Positions 50,567 through 59,731 of a stretch of 64,000 nucleotides of DNA are shown here, one piece after another. The stretch is from an uncultured Myxococcales bacterium (lineage in GTDB: Bacteria > Myxococcota_A > UBA9042). Numbering within the stretch: the first letter of the stretch is position 1; the number at the start of each line of letters is the position of its first letter. The translations under genes and the position numbers were made by a program. The notes under the pieces are model-generated. The model was not told the DNA's origin, made no database searches, and worked only from the letters and a program-made list of their open reading frames with translations. The stretch is taken from assembly GCA_903840165.1 (NCBI GenBank), contig CAIMEY010000065.1:1-64000 (forward strand). Reading direction: 5' to 3'.

Positions 50567-52054
50567 ATGCCCGCCCCAGCCGCTAGTGATCGTTTGTGGA
50601 GCGGTGGTTATGAAGAAGCCACCCACCCGCTGGTCCAGTCCATGAATGCTTCTGTGCGCTATGACCAGCGCTTGTGGCGTCAGGACATGATCGGTTCGGT
50701 GGCCCACGCGACGATGCTGCGCGACCAAGCAATTCTCCCGCAAGCAGATTACCAGGCGATTTTAGAGGGTTTGCGCGCGATCTACGCTGACGTCGAGTCT
50801 GGCCAATTTGTCTGGCAAGAGGCGCGCGAAGACGTGCACATGAACATCGAAGCGGCCTTGCGCGACCGCATTGGTGCCCCAGCAGGGCGTTTGCACACGG
50901 CCCGGTCGCGCAATGACCAGGTGGCCTTGGACGAACGCCTGTGGCTGCGACAGCGCCTCGGTGAAATCGTTGAACTGATTGCAAGTTTCGTGGAGACCTT
51001 GGCCCGCCTAGCCGATCTGCACGCCGATTGGCCAATGTGCGGCTATACGCACTTGCAACGTGCCCAGCCGGTGACCGTCGGTCATCACCTTTTAGCCCAT
51101 GCGCAGGCGCAGTTACGCGATGCCGATCGGCTGCTTGACGCTTGCCGCCGTCTTGACGTCTGTCCATTGGGCGCCGGAGCCCTAGCCGGGACGACTCTAC
51201 CGATTGATCGAGAAAAGACCGCGCATCTCTTAGGTTTTTCCAAGATCACCGCCAATTCCCTCGATGCCGTGGCTGACCGGGATCACTTGGTCGAGGCGAT
51301 GGCTGCTGCTGCCTTGGGCGCCGTCCACCTGTCGCGCCTAGGCGAAGAAATCGTACTGTTTGCCAGTAGTGAGTTCGGTTATTTACGCATATCCGACGCA
51401 TTTACAACGGGTTCTTCGCTCATGCCCCAGAAGAAGAATCCCGATGCGGCTGAACTCGTGCGCGGGAAGGCGGGGCGCGTCATTGGCGATTTGGTCGCGC
51501 TGCTGGTGGCCCTCAAAGGCCTGCCCTTGGCGTACAACAAGGACATGCAAGAGGATAAAGAGCCTCTTTTCGATGCCTTAGACACGTGGCGCGATTGTCT
51601 TGCCGTCACCCGTGATATGATCGCGGCGGCTCGTTGGCAAAAAGCGTCTTTGATCGAGGCCTTGGACCGCGGCTTTCTGCTGGCGACGGACCTAGCCGAT
51701 GCCCTGGTGGCCGCCGGGATTCCTTTTCGCACGGCCCATGAGCAAGTGGCGCACCTGGTGGCGCAACTTCACGCCAATCAGCAAACGTTTTCAAAGGTTG
51801 GCCCGCAAGCGCTGGCTGAGAAGCTGGGGCTGGACGTCGGCGTGGTGCGCAAGGCCCTGGACGTCAAACAGGCTTTGCGTCGGCGCGATCTTCCCGGGGG
51901 CCCGCATCCTTCGCAGGTGAGGCGGGAAGTGCGCCAAGCCCTTAAGCGCGTTGGTCAATTGCGCCAAGCCGCGCAACGTTGGCTGCAGCCCTGCCCGGCG
52001 GAACAGTTGCTTCTGGCCACGGGTGCCAAGCTGCCAGAGACAGCGGCGCTCTAG
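50567..52054 (+). CDS. argH: Argininosuccinate lyase
   Basis: The protein has 495 residues and catalyses the last step of arginine synthesis, argininosuccinate to arginine and fumarate. Family motifs are REDVHMNIE, HTARSRNDQV, YTHLQRAQPVTVGHH and the signature GSSLMPQKKNPD. The ATG at 50567 has GGAG six bases upstream; an in-frame start 14 codons earlier is less likely. The length is slightly above the usual 460-470 because of a C-terminal extension. No other arg gene is nearby. It converges with the P-domain protein. Confidence 0.97.
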   Translation: MPAPAASDRLWSGGYEEATHPLVQSMNASVRYDQRLWRQDMIGSVAHATMLRDQAILPQADYQAILEGLRAIYADVESGQFVWQEAREDVHMNIEAALRDRIGAPAGRLHTARSRNDQVALDERLWLRQRLGEIVELIASFVETLARLADLHADWPMCGYTHLQRAQPVTVGHHLLAHAQAQLRDADRLLDACRRLDVCPLGAGALAGTTLPIDREKTAHLLGFSKITANSLDAVADRDHLVEAMAAAALGAVHLSRLGEEIVLFASSEFGYLRISDAFTTGSSLMPQKKNPDAAELVRGKAGRVIGDLVALLVALKGLPLAYNKDMQEDKEPLFDALDTWRDCLAVTRDMIAAARWQKASLIEALDRGFLLATDLADALVAAGIPFRTAHEQVAHLVAQLHANQQTFSKVGPQALAEKLGLDVGVVRKALDVKQALRRRDLPGGPHPSQVRREVRQALKRVGQLRQAAQRWLQPCPAEQLLLATGAKLPETAAL

Positions 52055-52137
52055 CAAATCTTAAATAATTGCAGGCGGTTTCTGGGCGATCCAGGCAATG
52101 CTTTGGCGCTACTGCCTCGCGTTGTGCCGCGCGGGGC

Positions 52138-53934
52138 TCACTGGGTCCAGTCGCCGGTGGCCGTGTCCAAATCGTCGACATAGCTCAGGCCCACTGGCAG
52201 TTTGAGGGTGTTGTTGTAGAAACCCAAGAAAGTCGAGCGGGTGCCAGAAGGTCCCGACGACCCGACGATGACCACCACCGTGCTGACGCGGTTCTTGGGC
52301 ACCAACAGATTGACGGTCGCTGAGCACTGTGCCCCGCAATCATTGCTACTTTGCCAAGAACCCGCGCCGTTTAGCGTGACGCTGGCCTGCTCGCCCCAAC
52401 TCTGGTAGGCCGTGTAGAAGAATGTAATCGGCCAGTTGATGTCGTTGGCCGTGGTGTTATTGACGCGGAACAGGGCCGCCGCCATTTTGCCGTTGGTCGA
52501 GCTGTTGTTGTACCAAGTGTCAGCATAAACATTGAGGTTTGGGTAGATCTTGCCCGTCTTGTTGAACAGCGTGCGCAAGAAATTCTTGTCTGGGTTCAAG
52601 TTCTTGGCCACGCCGTTGCCGTCGGTCCAGACCGACGGATTGATGCCGCCAAACAAGCTCGTGTTGTCGCCGCCGAACCAGTTGCCAGACCACTGGTCAT
52701 AGGTACTCCAGACAGCGTAACGATAAGTGGGCCAAATTAAAGGATTAACGCCACCGACCGTGACATTGCCATCGACGATGAGGTCGCCCTTGATCTGAAT
52801 CTTCTTGCTCGAAAGGGTCTGAACATTGATGGCCCAGCTGAGGATTTGGCCGTCATTTGGGTTGGTGGCGGGGTTGAAGACATTGTCGACAACCTTGAGG
52901 ATCCACGCGCCCTTGGGATTCTTGTTGATCCAGGCCGTGAGGTCGCCGCTCGCCGGCTTGGTGTTGTCGGGATAGGAGGTCACGATGCCATCGCCGGCTT
53001 TGCCATTCTTATCAAAGAGTTTGTACTCAACGTTGTTCGGGTCATACAGGTACACCGTGATACCGGAAATGTCCGAGTTCACGAGCTGCAGGGAAACCGT
53101 CAGCTTTTGCGCGACGCCGACGTCTGGCACATTGATCGTGTCCGAGGTCCCCGGCGGGAAGTAGTCCTTGATGGTGATGGGCGCGTTGCCGGAGGTGTAC
53201 TTGTCGGTAAACTGGTCCCAAATCAGGCCGTTGGAGATTTCGTCGATGCCGTCAGCGGGCAAGCCATTGGCCCCACCGCCCGCTACGCAGTTGAGCGAGC
53301 CATCGGCGTTAAAGCCGGCGACCACCAAGTTGGACCCGCACATCTTGCCCAGGGGAGGCGCGCCGACAAGGTCACTGTAGTTGCCCGAAGAGGCCACGGT
53401 CGAAAGGGCTGGTTTGCCGTTGAGATCAGAGTAGTTGCCGGTGGTCGCCACCGTTGAGATGTCGGCTTTCTTGGCATAGACCGCCATCGACTTGGGGTCC
53501 AGGGCTGCCGCGCTGATGCAACCCGAGCAGTCAATGCCTTCGGCCACCGAGGCGCGCAGGGCATACAGCACAGAAGACAAGGGCTTGCGTGGCAGTTCAG
53601 GGTCGTTGCCGACCTTGAAGGCGATGTAGTCGCCCGCGGCAAGCGCGTCTGCTTTCAAGGCGTTGTTGACGCCCATGGTGTAGGCAAAGGCACCGCTTTT
53701 GACCGCAACCTGCACCGGCCCTTCCTGCCACAGCGGATTGACGTCCACAGCGTCTTTATACAGTGTAAAAGTCAAGGCATAGCTGCCATCAGCCGCGGGT
53801 CCACCGCCAGCCGAGGTCAGGGTGCCTTCCAGCACCGAAGACGTTGGCACCGCTGCCACGGCCGCTGAACTGGCCAGCAAGATGGGCAGAGCTACCCACC
53901 AAGATCGGAACATTGCCTGTGAGTTGCCGGTCAT
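52138..53934 (-). CDS. Secreted protein with a proprotein-convertase P-domain
   Basis: The protein has 598 residues from the ATG at 53934, preceded by AGGAG. A typical Sec signal (ALPILLASSAAVAAVPTS) has no lipobox. Residues ~30-130 resemble a fibrous-protein N-terminal domain seen in myxobacterial secreted proteins (LTSAGGGPAADGSYALTF). A short Cys-rich block with GIDCSGCISA and a repeated YSDL.G.P follows. The P/Homo-B domain (about 270-395) has YLYDPNNVEYKL, WINKNPKGAWILKVVD and GQILSWAINV. The C-terminal ~200 residues are unfamiliar. There is no protease domain in the same protein, so the P-domain here is likely a binding module. It is transcribed away from the next lipoprotein with 167 bases between. 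Confidence 0.83.
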   Translation of the reverse strand: MTGNSQAMFRSWWVALPILLASSAAVAAVPTSSVLEGTLTSAGGGPAADGSYALTFTLYKDAVDVNPLWQEGPVQVAVKSGAFAYTMGVNNALKADALAAGDYIAFKVGNDPELPRKPLSSVLYALRASVAEGIDCSGCISAAALDPKSMAVYAKKADISTVATTGNYSDLNGKPALSTVASSGNYSDLVGAPPLGKMCGSNLVVAGFNADGSLNCVAGGGANGLPADGIDEISNGLIWDQFTDKYTSGNAPITIKDYFPPGTSDTINVPDVGVAQKLTVSLQLVNSDISGITVYLYDPNNVEYKLFDKNGKAGDGIVTSYPDNTKPASGDLTAWINKNPKGAWILKVVDNVFNPATNPNDGQILSWAINVQTLSSKKIQIKGDLIVDGNVTVGGVNPLIWPTYRYAVWSTYDQWSGNWFGGDNTSLFGGINPSVWTDGNGVAKNLNPDKNFLRTLFNKTGKIYPNLNVYADTWYNNSSTNGKMAAALFRVNNTTANDINWPITFFYTAYQSWGEQASVTLNGAGSWQSSNDCGAQCSATVNLLVPKNRVSTVVVIVGSSGPSGTRSTFLGFYNNTLKLPVGLSYVDDLDTATGDWTQ

Positions 53935-54101
53935 AGCTCCACTCCTTTTTCCATGCGCGAACCAGGGAACCCTGCCTGTTTGGGCGGTCGTTGCGAGCAT
54001 TGTCGCGTCGACCCTCTGCGAGCTTAGGCGGTCGGTTCCTGCGGCCTCGTTGCGGGCTCCGGGATCTTGGCCTCCCGGGCTTTGTCGTTTCGACCAGGGC
54101 G

Positions 54102-56870
54102 TTACAGGCCCAGGTACGCTTTGATCCAACTGAAGAATCCAACATTGACTGAGTACTTGGCGACGCCATTGCTCACTGGCCCAGCGTAGGTGCCGTGGCC
54201 AACCAGCGAGCGCAAGGTGAGGCCGCTGGTGGTGCCGCTGACGTCGGCGCTGGCGAAACTGGCTGTAAATCCCTTGGGTTGGCAGCCAGGATCGGTGATA
54301 CCGTCGCAATTGTTGTCGAGGCCGTCACAGGGGTCGGACGCTTGGGGCGTCACATCGCCTACGCAAGCGCCGGCTTTGCCGTCTGCGCCACAACTGGCTG
54401 TTCCTGCTTTGCAAATGCCCTTGCCCTGGGTCGCCGGGTCGCCGGAGTAGCAGGGGACGCTGGCGTTGCCACTTACGACATTGCTGCAACCCTTCAATAC
54501 ATCGCAGGTATCCGTTGTGCAGGGATTGGCGTCGTCGCACGCAGACGCTTTGCCTGGGGTGCAGGTCCACTTCTGATTGGCGCCGAGGCCACAGGCATCG
54601 CCCGCGGTGCAAGCGTTGCCATCACTGCAGGATGCTTGGAGATCCTGGTGGCTGCATTGGCCCGAAACTTTGTCGCAACTGTCCTTGGTGCAGCCCTCTT
54701 GGTCGTCGCAGTTGGCCAGGGCACCGGCTAGGCAGTTGCCGCCCACGCACGCATCGCCCGCGGTGCAGGCGTCGCCATCGGCATCGCAGGGGGAGGTGTT
54801 GTTGACGTGGCTGCAACCGCCCTTTGTATCACAGGAATCCGTTGTGCATGGGTTGCTGTCGTCACAGGTATCCTTGGCGCCGGGCATGCAGTAGCCGCCC
54901 GAGCAGGCGTCGCCCACGGTGCAGACATTGCCGTCAGCGTCGCAGGCAAAGCCGTCGGGCTTCTTGTTGAGAATACAGCCTTTTTGCCCGTCGCAACTGT
55001 TGGTTTGGCAGTCATTGTTGAGGCTTTGGTCGCAATTGACCTTGGACAACGGGTTGATTTGGCAGGTAAAAGGCTGCTTGGTCTTGTCGCAGAACAATAG
55101 GCCTGTGCACAAGTTGCCGCCTTTGCAATCGCCGTCCGTCGCGCAACTGCAGTTATTTGCGCCACTTTTGCAGATGCCAGCGGTGCAAAGATCGCCGGCG
55201 GTGCATGGATTGCCGTCCTCGCAGGCGATGTTCTCTAGGGGCGTGTGCTTGCACCCGGTCAGCGGGTCGCAGAGGTCCGAGGTGCAGGGGTTGAGGTCGT
55301 CGCAGGGAAAGGCCTTGCCGTTACTGCAGATCGCGCTGTCACTGCAAAATTCGCCTAGGGTGCAGGCATTGCCGTCGTTGCAGATTGCGCCGGGCTTGGG
55401 CGTGTGCTGGCAGCCAATCTTGGCGTTGCAACTGTCCTCGGTGCAATCGTTTTTGTCGTCGCAGGCCCCTTGGGTCGGCCCCGGGAGGCACTGATCGCCA
55501 CCGACGCCGCCGCAGACATCGCCCACGGTGCACGGGTTGCCGTCTTCACAGGGCAATCCCACCTTGGAGGGGTACTTGCACGCGCCGCTGGCCTTGTCGC
55601 ACTTGGCGTCGATGCAGGGGTCATCACTGGCGCAGGCTTTGGCCGGGCCGGCGGCGCATTGGCCGCCTTTGCAGGAGTCGGCGACGGTGCAATCGGTGCT
55701 GTCGGCGTCACACTTCTGCCCGTCATTATTCGTGAATATGCAGCCTTGGGCGGGATCGCAGCTGTCCAGGGTGCAGACATTGCCGTCGTCGCAAGTCAAC
55801 GGGGCACCCGCTACGCATTTGCCGCTGGCGCAGACATCACCGACCGTGCACTTGGAGTTGTCAGCGTCGCAGGGCTTGGTGTTGTTGAGGTGCTTGCAAC
55901 CTTCAACGCCGGCACAGGAATCGTCGGTGCACGCGATGCCATCGTCGCAGGTGCCTTCGTCGGTCTGGCCGTCGCAGTTGTCGTCCTTGCCGTTGCACGT
56001 TTCCGGGGCAGGAGCTTCTGAAATGCAAGCGGAAAGGCCTGTGCCGACCTTGCAAGTTCGCTTGCCTTCGCACTTAGCGTCGCCGGCTCCGGTGTTGTAG
56101 CACTTGGTCGAAAGCTCAAGCTGCATCGCCGCATCCGTACACGTGCAGGCTCCGCCGTTCTTGACCACGCACTGCTTGACGGTTTGGCCTGTCACATCAG
56201 GGACATCGCTGCAGTCGTAGCCACTGGGGCAGTCGTCCGGTAAGGCGCATTGCAGGCCGCAGAAGGAGCCGGCATTGCCAAAGGCCACGCAGTGGGCGCC
56301 GCCATTGCCCGTGCTGATGCATTCCTCATTCTTTGTGCAGGGATTGCAGACATTGCCGTAGCGGGGCACGCAGATGTTGATCGAGTCGTTGGTCGGCGCT
56401 GTGACGCATTTGTAGGTCGAATCCGGGCAAGGGCCGTTACAGACGGCCGCGCACTTCATGCCCGAAGGCGTTTGGATGCAAAAGCCGCTATCGCACTGAT
56501 CGACCGACGCGCAGGGACAGCCCGCGGCACCAGGACAATTGGAAGGTAAGCCCGTGTCCTCGCTGATGTCTTGGGCAATATCGCCGCTTGTCGTGTCGCT
56601 CGATCCAGTGTCGATGCCCGAGTCAGTGTCCTCGCTGGCATCGGTGCCAAAGACGATGGCGTCGGTATCGTCGCTGCTGCTACTGTCGCCAGTGGCAGGC
56701 GTTGTCTTGCTATTTCCGCTATTTCCGCACGCACCCAGGCTGATCATCAACAGCAAAGCAAGCCCGGCCGCGACTGGACCCAAGGTACTGAAATTTGGCT
56801 GACACGGGCCCAGTGTCGACGCCGGCAGGCTGGTGCACAGCGTCGGCGATGTGCAGGGTGAGACGCGCAT
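54102..56870 (-). CDS. Cys-rich repeat lipoprotein
   Basis: The protein has 922 residues. AGGAG sits seven bases before the ATG. The lipobox LGAC is followed by Gly, and a Ser/Thr/Asp linker follows. The shared N-terminal Cys module (about 105-300) ends in CNGKDDNCDGQTDEG (MopE-like). The middle is CDDGNPCT-type repeats (about 305-830). A second MopE-like block, CDGLDNNCDGITDPGC, precedes a 60-residue tail. The tail (FTASFASADVSGTTSGLTL) may be a short beta domain. It is the fifth member of the modular family and is one of the shorter ones. Confidence 0.88.
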   Translation of the reverse strand: MRVSPCTSPTLCTSLPASTLGPCQPNFSTLGPVAAGLALLLMISLGACGNSGNSKTTPATGDSSSSDDTDAIVFGTDASEDTDSGIDTGSSDTTSGDIAQDISEDTGLPSNCPGAAGCPCASVDQCDSGFCIQTPSGMKCAAVCNGPCPDSTYKCVTAPTNDSINICVPRYGNVCNPCTKNEECISTGNGGAHCVAFGNAGSFCGLQCALPDDCPSGYDCSDVPDVTGQTVKQCVVKNGGACTCTDAAMQLELSTKCYNTGAGDAKCEGKRTCKVGTGLSACISEAPAPETCNGKDDNCDGQTDEGTCDDGIACTDDSCAGVEGCKHLNNTKPCDADNSKCTVGDVCASGKCVAGAPLTCDDGNVCTLDSCDPAQGCIFTNNDGQKCDADSTDCTVADSCKGGQCAAGPAKACASDDPCIDAKCDKASGACKYPSKVGLPCEDGNPCTVGDVCGGVGGDQCLPGPTQGACDDKNDCTEDSCNAKIGCQHTPKPGAICNDGNACTLGEFCSDSAICSNGKAFPCDDLNPCTSDLCDPLTGCKHTPLENIACEDGNPCTAGDLCTAGICKSGANNCSCATDGDCKGGNLCTGLLFCDKTKQPFTCQINPLSKVNCDQSLNNDCQTNSCDGQKGCILNKKPDGFACDADGNVCTVGDACSGGYCMPGAKDTCDDSNPCTTDSCDTKGGCSHVNNTSPCDADGDACTAGDACVGGNCLAGALANCDDQEGCTKDSCDKVSGQCSHQDLQASCSDGNACTAGDACGLGANQKWTCTPGKASACDDANPCTTDTCDVLKGCSNVVSGNASVPCYSGDPATQGKGICKAGTASCGADGKAGACVGDVTPQASDPCDGLDNNCDGITDPGCQPKGFTASFASADVSGTTSGLTLRSLVGHGTYAGPVSNGVAKYSVNVGFFSWIKAYLGL

Positions 56871-57061
56871 GACGATCTCCTAGGGGCTGCAATCAAACGG
56901 TTTCTTAGCCCAGACCGGGCCTCACACCGCGGGGTTGCAGAGGCGGCACGTTGCGCCCAGGCTGGAGGTCCCGGGGCGGCGTGGCCTGTACGATCCACAA
57001 GGTCCAGCAGGATTACAAATTCCGACGGAACATTGCAAGCCCATGGGGCAAAGTTGTCGCC

Positions 57062-57508
57062 TCAGGGGGCCCTCACTAGGCTGGGCAAGGCGTCATCCAC
57101 CGCTTTCTGCACGCGCGCGAATCGCTCAAAGGGGCCGGCCGCTTCGACCAGGACAACCGAGTCGCCGCAGACCAGTATCGTTTCGCTGAGGACCCAATCT
57201 TCCGCGCCATGGGGCAACAAAAACTCAAGGGTATTAGCGTCTTGACCTGCAGCCGTGCGAAAAGCGTGTTGACGCTGAACAGCGTAACCCCTGGCAATCA
57301 GATGGCGTTTCAGGGCATCGGTCCAAAAGGCTAGGTCCGCTTTTGGGTAGTTGCGGACTTCGCGGCTCTTGAGGCGCACACCATCAGCCGTGATCATCGC
57401 TAGATCAGAGCGTTTTTCAAAACGGACAAAGTCCGTGGGCGTCTGCATCTGGTGGTGGGGACCGCAGGCCGCCAGGGCCAGCAGCAAGGGCAGCAGCAGG
57501 CGATGCAT
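57062..57508 (-). CDS. Small lipoprotein downstream of the DUF4349 genes
   Basis: The protein has 148 residues with a signal peptide and lipobox LAAC followed by Gly. ATG at 57508 overlaps the upstream stop codon (TAATG), with GGGGG six bases before it. I see no known domain; the sequence has the alternating pattern of a small alpha/beta fold that ends in an amphipathic helix. It is translated with the two DUF4349 genes, which suggests a shared envelope function. Confidence 0.7.
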   Translation of the reverse strand: MHRLLLPLLLALAACGPHHQMQTPTDFVRFEKRSDLAMITADGVRLKSREVRNYPKADLAFWTDALKRHLIARGYAVQRQHAFRTAAGQDANTLEFLLPHGAEDWVLSETILVCGDSVVLVEAAGPFERFARVQKAVDDALPSLVRAP

Positions 57509-58287
57509 TAGAAGCCCCCGAGAAATTGGTCTAAATCCACGGTATTGAGCCACTCGAACGGAGAGCGCACGTAGGTCACGCGGCCTTGGCGGTGGTAGTC
57601 AAAGCGCACGGCGAGGTGGGCGAAGTGCGTTGCCGCCGTCTCGGCGGAGAGTTCGCCTTTAATTTGCTCTAGTTCCGTGACAAGCTGGGTCATGCTCCGT
57701 TCAATGCGTAAGGTGGCGGAGACGGTCGAATCATCCAAAAAGTTGCGCAATCGTTCGAAAATCTCTTGTTTGGACCTCAGACGCGCTTGCAACTGCCCCA
57801 CGGCCTCGGTTCGATCGCGACGCTGTAGAGACTTATCGATAACAATTCCGCTGCTTGCCAGGAGATCGAGCACTTCGCCCAGGTGCTGAGGCGCCACGTT
57901 CAGTTGCAACTCGCTGTCGCTGACAAGGACCGGGTGGCCACCTAAATGCTTTGTTAAAGCAACAACTTTTGCCCGCACATCGTCCGGATGCACGACCTTG
58001 AGCAGCAACGTGGCGGTCACAGCGGTCAGGCGCGCTTGGGCCGCACCGACATCGGTCTGCGTTGGGGCGGGCGCTGCTTCGACTGCAAGTTGATCGCCGA
58101 CGGGGCGCGGGTCAGCCACTGCAGGGCTTGGAATCACCTGTGCTGGCAAGCGTTTTGCCGTTTGTTGCCCATCGGCGGCGCGCACGCAGGTCGGTACGGA
58201 GCTTGCTGCTGCGGCGAGAATGAATGGCAGTAAATACTTGACAACAGGAGGTATTTTTCCTGATGAGGCCAGGAGCGGTCGGTTCAT
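57508..58287 (-). CDS. DUF4349-like exported protein
   Basis: The protein has 259 residues. Its N-terminus has a hydrophobic segment (VVKYLLPFILAAAASSV) and a Pro-rich linker. Residues ~95-240 match the DUF4349 pattern: V.P...V.AKV..LTKHLGG, then LRSKQEIFERLRNFLDD and helical stretches that look coiled. The ATG overlaps the stop of the upstream DUF4349 gene (ATGA). The pair probably act together at the envelope. Function is unknown. Confidence 0.75.
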   Translation of the reverse strand: MNRPLLASSGKIPPVVKYLLPFILAAAASSVPTCVRAADGQQTAKRLPAQVIPSPAVADPRPVGDQLAVEAAPAPTQTDVGAAQARLTAVTATLLLKVVHPDDVRAKVVALTKHLGGHPVLVSDSELQLNVAPQHLGEVLDLLASSGIVIDKSLQRRDRTEAVGQLQARLRSKQEIFERLRNFLDDSTVSATLRIERSMTQLVTELEQIKGELSAETAATHFAHLAVRFDYHRQGRVTYVRSPFEWLNTVDLDQFLGGF

Positions 58288-59615
58288 GGCGTCACCTGCA
58301 AGCTGGCCGCCGCATCGATCAGGGCTTGGCGGTGGGCCGTAAACGCGGGCTCATTGGGCAAAAACCCTTCCATAACAGCGATCTTGTCGGCAACGGTTGC
58401 CACACCGACCAGGTAGTAGCTGGGCCGAACGTCTTTGCTACGCCACACGCGCAGGTGCACTTGGCCAACGACAGCACTCTCAACCGTTTCAAAATCGCGG
58501 CCTTCCATCTCGTGCTGTACGGCTGTCAGCCAGAACGCCCCATCGCCGCGCGGTTCATTGTCCGTCAGCGCGGCGCGCAACATCGCCGTGTCCGCAGCCT
58601 GGGCCCGCCACAGGGAATCATCCTCGAATTGCACAAATCCTGCAGGGACTTGCAAGTGGATGGCCTTCTTGCCTTGTTCCAGCGTGGCCCGCAGTGGCGA
58701 GAGTTCGCGCACCCATGGGAAGGGCGAGCGGTGCTGGGCCGGCGCGCTTTGGGCGATCACGGGCTCTAGCTCAATGGTGATCGTGAAATAATCCGCGAGG
58801 TTGCGTAGCGTCGCCAGCACAGACTCCGCCATTTCGATTTGTTCGGTCAAACGCTTGATTTCTTCAAGAATCTGAAGCCGTTCCTCCACATCCTTGACCG
58901 TCCTGAGTAGCACCAGCAGGCGCGTGCGGGCGTCTTGGGCAATGGCGAGGCGCGCGCGCGTGTCGGTGAACTGGCGGCTGACGTCCAGCGCCTTGACGCG
59001 ACGGTCCAGGACTTCGCCGAGGTTGGCAAAGGCGGCCATCACGCTGTCAAAATCCTTAGCAGGCACGCGCACTACCAGGGCCTTGCCGGACAGAGAATCG
59101 ACGTAGCCACCGAACTGCCGCGTCAGCGCCGTGATGGCATCGACGGCTTCGAGTTGCCGCTTGACGCGCAACCGCAGGTAGCCAAGGTAGACGACCATGG
59201 GCTCAGGCGCGTTGGCATTCACTTGTCCCTTTGCGGCCTTACCTACAAGGGCTCCACCGGTCGAGGCCGTCGTCGGCTTGGCGGTGCTGGCGGAACTACC
59301 TCCTGAATAAACCTGGCTTTTCTTGGCGTAGGACTCAGAGGCGTGCACCGCAACTGGCTGGGGAGCTCTTTGGGGCATGGCCACTGGGCGTTCGGCTTGG
59401 ACGGTGACGGACTCGTCGGCACCGGGAGCACCGTTTTGATCAGCAAATCCCCTGTCTCCGGGAGGTTCCTCTGCATAGTCGGTGGCTTGCGGCTCATAAC
59501 GCTGTGAACCGGCGCAACCGCCAATCAGGGCGCTCGCGGCCAAAGCCAACGTGACAATGGCAGCGAAAGGCACTGTACTGGAAAGGGAACTGCAGATCGT
59601 TCTTGGAATTTTCAT
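58284..59615 (-). CDS. DUF4349 lipoprotein
   Basis: The protein has 443 residues from the ATG at 59615. The lipobox is IGGC followed by Ala. A Gln/Ala/Pro-rich linker (to about 140) leads to the DUF4349 domain: YLGYLRLRVKRQLEAVDAI, FGGYVDSLSGKALVVRVP, a coiled coil (VKDVEERLQILEEIKRLTEQ) and FTITIEL. The last 110 residues are specific to it. The coiled-coil pattern could mediate assembly with its neighbour. The gene starts the three-gene operon. Function is not known to me. Confidence 0.82.
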   Translation of the reverse strand: MKIPRTICSSLSSTVPFAAIVTLALAASALIGGCAGSQRYEPQATDYAEEPPGDRGFADQNGAPGADESVTVQAERPVAMPQRAPQPVAVHASESYAKKSQVYSGGSSASTAKPTTASTGGALVGKAAKGQVNANAPEPMVVYLGYLRLRVKRQLEAVDAITALTRQFGGYVDSLSGKALVVRVPAKDFDSVMAAFANLGEVLDRRVKALDVSRQFTDTRARLAIAQDARTRLLVLLRTVKDVEERLQILEEIKRLTEQIEMAESVLATLRNLADYFTITIELEPVIAQSAPAQHRSPFPWVRELSPLRATLEQGKKAIHLQVPAGFVQFEDDSLWRAQAADTAMLRAALTDNEPRGDGAFWLTAVQHEMEGRDFETVESAVVGQVHLRVWRSKDVRPSYYLVGVATVADKIAVMEGFLPNEPAFTAHRQALIDAAASLQVTP

Positions 59616-59731
59616 AGCGCGCACCGGTAGGCTCCGGTTTCGCCATAGGGCGATGCGGGCACCGTAGCGCTGTGGCGGCTTGGCGGCAAGGGGGACGGCT
59701 GCGGCGCCGAGGTCGGCGGGCACCAGCGTGG

